From positions 1 through 9,735 of the forward strand of contig CAMIVJ010000080.1 of the NCBI GenBank assembly GCA_946401765.1: 9,735 nt of DNA. Reading direction: 5' to 3'. Every line of letters starts with the position of its first letter. The stretch's first letter is position 1. Made by a program: the position numbers and the translations under genes. Origin of the DNA: an uncultured bacterium (GTDB taxonomy: Bacteria; Verrucomicrobiota; Kiritimatiellia; RFP12; UBA1067). The notes under the pieces were generated by a model. The model ran no database searches, was not told the DNA's origin, and saw only the letters and a list, made by a program, of their open reading frames with translations. Of this stretch, positions 6,895-9,735 are shown one piece after another.

Positions 6895-9735
6895 GCGGAA
6901 GAAGAGCGAGAAGCCGCCGGGATGTGCGTTGATCAGACGCAGCTTGCCGTTCTGCACCTTGAGCGTGAAGTCCTCGGAGTAGTCGTTGCCTTCATCGTCC
7001 TTCACGACGAGTCGCATCGCGGCCGCGCTCTCGGAGGTTATGCCGAGGGTGTTCTCCGTGACGTCGTATCCGGAGCGCGTGGGCTTGCGGTTGAACACGG
7101 CCTTCACGCCCTTGAGGCCCGCGAGGGCGTCGCTAAGCGGATTCTCGAACGTCACTGCGTCCAGAGCGGCGTGCGATGCGTTGCCGTGCATCTCCCAGGA
7201 GTTCTCCTCGCCTGTGAAGCGGAACGGACCGGAGAGCGTGCCGGAGCCCTTGAGCGTGCCGTACACCGGGCACCAGCCGCCTTCGCGCGGCGCGTTCACG
7301 AGCAAGGATCCTGCCGCGAGCTCGATCTCTCCGCCGAGGCCGGGCTGCTCGAACTTCTGCGCGTCGCCGGGATTGTAGGCGAGCGGCAGATAGCGCTCGT
7401 CGAACGCATGGTATGCGCCGCCGTTCACGCTGAACTCGAGCGCGCAGATGTTGCCGTCCGCGTCCGTAAGGCCGCCGCCAGTGCCGCCGCTCGTGCCGGA
7501 CGAGTTGTCGCCCAGGCGGAGGTCGTACTTGTGCCAGCCTTCGCCGAGCACGATGCTTCCGCTTGCGGTCGCGCAGTTGGACTTGACCGTGAAGAGCCGG
7601 CGGCCGTCCACGTCAAGCGCGATCTGGTCGTCGAAGCTGCCCTGGAACGTCCACTGGCCCGCATCGGCAGCGGAGACGTAGAAGTGGCCGTCGAAGCGCG
7701 TGCACGCGCCGCCCAGTGGCGCACTTGCGCCATTGGAGAATTTCGCGTGCATGATCTGAATCGAGTTTGTCACGATGTCGATTGCGGCGTAGAGGCTCTC
7801 GTCGATCGTGTCGTAGATGTCGAGAGTGCTTCCGGGATGTGCGTACTTGCGCCACCTCACGCTCGTGCGCGCGCCGAGGTGCTGACGCATGCGCATCGGC
7901 ACGGTGGTGGTGTCGAACACCTGGTATGTACCGTTCGCCCCTACTCTGAACTTTATGCAGTCCGCGCCGCTGTATGCGCCCATCTGGGGATTGGCCGCGC
8001 CCGTGTAGAGCGAGATCATGAACTTGTGCCAGCCCTCGGAGAGATCCTTGCTCACGGTGCCTTCCGCGTCGGGACCGGTGGTGGAAAGCTCCGTGTCGTC
8101 GATGAACACGCCGTGATGCGTCTTCGCTCTGTAGTTGAAATACCATGTGCCGGCCTGTTCCGCGCTCACGTAGAATTCGCCCATGTAGTTGAAGCCCGAG
8201 CCGTTGCCATACTTCACATCGGTAATCTGCGAAGCCGCGCGGTTGAGGTATGTGAGCGACGTTGCCACGAAGGGCGTGATGGGCTCGTTTGCGATGAACC
8301 TCGGGCGCATGTCGTTCCAGGCGTTGCCGCTCCATGTCCAGGCGAGGAATTCGACCATGTTCGTGCCGGCGATGTCGAGCGTGGCGGTGGTGTTCTCGGC
8401 GAGCGAGAGACCGCCCGCAAAGCCTGCCGCGTTTCTGAGATCGACGGGGGCCGTGGTGTCAACCGTCCACTTGCCGAGCGGGATGCCCTGTATTCCGGGA
8501 CGGTCCGGCGCGAACGTTCCACCGCCGGTGAGCGTGACGTCGCTCGCGCCCGCGAGGCCCGTGCCCCACTTGACGGTCTTGCCGTTCAGGTCGAACGTGA
8601 CGTGGCCGCCCTTGACCGGGCCGCCGAAGAAGGCCCTCATGCCGGCCTTGCCGATGGAGAAGTTGTCGGTCGCGCGCAGGGTGCCGCTCTCCATGTTGAA
8701 TGCGGTACGCGTCGGAGCGGTCCACGCCTCCTTGATGCCGTCCGAGCCGATTTCGAGAATGCCGTCTCTGAACGTAAACGAACCCGCGTAGTAGTCGGAA
8801 CCGATCCAGTGGGAGTAGAGACCCTTCACGGCGATGTGCGTGTTCGCGCCGGTGATTGTCCATTCGCCGCGTCCATTGCCGTTTCCGGCCTCTAGGTTGT
8901 TCGCGGTGAACACAATGTCGTTGGCGTATCCGGCAATGATCGGACCGGCGTTCTTCGTCTTGACGTTAGGCCCCTGCATGAAGAACTTGCTGATCGTTCC
9001 GTAGCAGGTAATCCCGTCGATGGCGGCTGAAGTGGAAGGATGGAAGTACACCGTGCCCGTATGCCCGCTCGCCGCATTGACGGTGAGCTTGTTCTTGCCG
9101 AACTTCGGCATCCCGTATCCGTCGCTGTTCGAGCCGATCACAAGTTCGCCGCCGCCGGTAAGCGACACGGCAAGCGCGGCGTCGCCCCAGTCGGAGTTGC
9201 CGCTGAGCCACGTCTGCCCGCCGCTAGCCTCGATGCGCGAATCGCCAGTCACGGTGCGTGGATAGATGAAGAAGTTGCGCCCGGTCTTGATCACGGGATT
9301 GTCTTCGTTCACCAGGTCGCCGTAGATGTAGTGGTTGCCGTTCGCCACCGTGATCTCGCTTCTGTTCGTGACTGTATCCATGTAGTGCGTTGTGGCGCCG
9401 CCGCCCATCGTGAGCTTGGCGCCCTCGGAGACAGTGAGAGGCGTTCTGATGTAGCCGGTGCCGCTGTCGTTGCCGATGTATGCTCTGTCGCCCACGGCCA
9501 CCATGCCGCCGACGTTCCACGCGCCGGTTGCGGCCCACATCGAGAATGCGCCGTGAAGTTCGATGCCGTTGGGTATGTTCAGCGTGAAGCCGCCGCCCTC
9601 AGGGCAGTAGCATCCCTCTTCGGCAATCACCATCTTGCCAACGGAGATCGGGCCATGCACGTTGAGTCCGCGCGTGCGGTTGGCCGCGCTGTTCTTGATG
9701 GTCAGCGTGGCGTCGGCCGGCCCCGTGATCGAGTT
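6892..9735 (-). CDS. Autotransporter-like beta-helix surface protein with two PA14-like modules (N-terminus outside window)
   Basis: The frame is open from the right edge (9735) to TAG at 6892-6894, giving 947 visible residues; a GTG at 9658-9660 is internal. Visible residues 1 to about 455 are Gly/Thr/Asn-rich beta-helix sequence with turns such as LTMGGG, LTGGGTF and GGGELVIG, like the autotransporter-associated strand repeats (PF12951 type). Residues about 465-615 and 625-786 are two related modules with the core FYVSAxxAGxWxF, a DD/Dxx loop and a GWHK strand. These resemble PA14-like beta-sandwiches, often carbohydrate-binding. Residues about 787-900 return to beta-helix style (LKGSGTLSGPF). 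The C-terminus ends in KLRLINAHPGGFSLFFR, possibly an outer-surface sorting or packing tail. No autotransporter barrel, LPXTG or PEP-CTERM motif is seen. The inferred role is a very large exported adhesin or glycan-binding protein. It converges on the ATPase gene with 8 bases between stops. Confidence 0.87.
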   Translation of the reverse strand, partial: NSITGPADATLTIKNSAANRTRGLNVHGPISVGKMVIAEEGCYCPEGGGFTLNIPNGIELHGAFSMWAATGAWNVGGMVAVGDRAYIGNDSGTGYIRTPLTVSEGAKLTMGGGATTHYMDTVTNRSEITVANGNHYIYGDLVNEDNPVIKTGRNFFIYPRTVTGDSRIEASGGQTWLSGNSDWGDAALAVSLTGGGELVIGSNSDGYGMPKFGKNKLTVNAASGHTGTVYFHPSTSAAIDGITCYGTISKFFMQGPNVKTKNAGPIIAGYANDIVFTANNLEAGNGNGRGEWTITGANTHIAVKGLYSHWIGSDYYAGSFTFRDGILEIGSDGIKEAWTAPTRTAFNMESGTLRATDNFSIGKAGMRAFFGGPVKGGHVTFDLNGKTVKWGTGLAGASDVTLTGGGTFAPDRPGIQGIPLGKWTVDTTAPVDLRNAAGFAGGLSLAENTTATLDIAGTNMVEFLAWTWSGNAWNDMRPRFIANEPITPFVATSLTYLNRAASQITDVKYGNGSGFNYMGEFYVSAEQAGTWYFNYRAKTHHGVFIDDTELSTTGPDAEGTVSKDLSEGWHKFMISLYTGAANPQMGAYSGADCIKFRVGANGTYQVFDTTTVPMRMRQHLGARTSVRWRKYAHPGSTLDIYDTIDESLYAAIDIVTNSIQIMHAKFSNGASAPLGGACTRFDGHFYVSAADAGQWTFQGSFDDQIALDVDGRRLFTVKSNCATASGSIVLGEGWHKYDLRLGDNSSGTSGGTGGGLTDADGNICALEFSVNGGAYHAFDERYLPLAYNPGDAQKFEQPGLGGEIELAAGSLLVNAPREGGWCPVYGTLKGSGTLSGPFRFTGEENSWEMHGNASHAALDAVTFENPLSDALAGLKGVKAVFNRKPTRSGYDVTENTLGITSESAAAMRLVVKDDEGNDYSEDFTLKVQNGKLRLINAHPGGFSLFFR
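7378..8343 (-). repeat. Tandem duplication of a PA14-like module inside the large surface protein
   Basis: Two copies occupy 7891-8343 (upstream in the gene) and about 7378-7863. Matching blocks are GEFYVSAEQAGTWYF with GHFYVSAADAGQWTF, LSEGWHKFMISL with LGEGWHKYDLRL, and FRVGANGTYQVFD with FSVNGGAYHAFD. The order and spacing of blocks are kept. Identity is moderate, so the duplication is old. The second copy has the clearer FDDQIALDVDGRRLF loop typical of PA14-like ligand sites; the first has HHGVFIDDTEL at that place. Confidence 0.7.

Noticed and set aside
6922..8895. A 657-codon open frame on the + strand opposite the beta-helix gene
   Set aside because: The translation is Val/Arg/Ala/Glu-rich without domains, while the - strand frame shows duplicated PA14-like modules and beta-helix turns. 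The long frame is a product of GC-rich codon use.
9658..9660. GTG as a start for the - strand beta-helix gene
   Set aside because: The frame continues in the same style to the window edge (NSITGPADATLTIKNSA) and no signal peptide follows the GTG.

Overview
The window is a compact, GC-rich bacterial segment with five protein-coding genes and almost no non-coding DNA. The gene set is a huge parallel beta-helix surface protein with PA14-like modules, a repeat-rich extracellular protein, a secreted tricorn-like protease, a membrane acyltransferase and an odd ModF-like ATPase. This, with the composition, suggests a host- or sediment-associated member of the PVC group, most likely Kiritimatiellae or Lentisphaerae. 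That placement is inference from protein style. No rRNA, tRNA, CRISPR array or insertion sequence was seen.

Layout. Four genes lie on the + strand, separated by 41, 29 and 12 bases: (i) the 3' end of a secreted beta-helix repeat protein (1-1257); (ii) a full-length secreted tricorn/S41 protease homologue with its catalytic residues visible (1299-4736); (iii) a family-3 acyltransferase integral membrane protein (4766-5875); (iv) a 331-residue ModF-like ABC ATPase (5888-6883). Genes ii-iv look like one transcription unit. A fifth gene on the - strand (6892-9735, running off the right edge) converges on them. It is an autotransporter-style beta-helix protein with two related PA14-like modules. 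The two convergent stop codons are 8 bases apart and form the outer ends of one small hairpin.

How they may work together. The protease is exported and would trim peptides outside the cytoplasm. The acyltransferase would modify an envelope glycan or lipid in the membrane. The two beta-helix proteins belong to the cell surface. Apart from the cytoplasmic ATPase this is an envelope and surface neighbourhood, but nothing in the sequence proves a shared pathway.

Most interesting signal. The ABC protein has lost, in frame, the Walker A half of its first nucleotide-binding domain and the helical/signature part of its second. All the lost elements belong to the same one of the two composite ATP sites. 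The other site (Walker A, Walker B and H-loop from domain 2, signature from domain 1) is intact on paper. Other points are a four-copy 13-residue Asn-X-Thr repeat inside the protease propeller, and a codon-use switch inside the first gene at the start of its C-terminal module.
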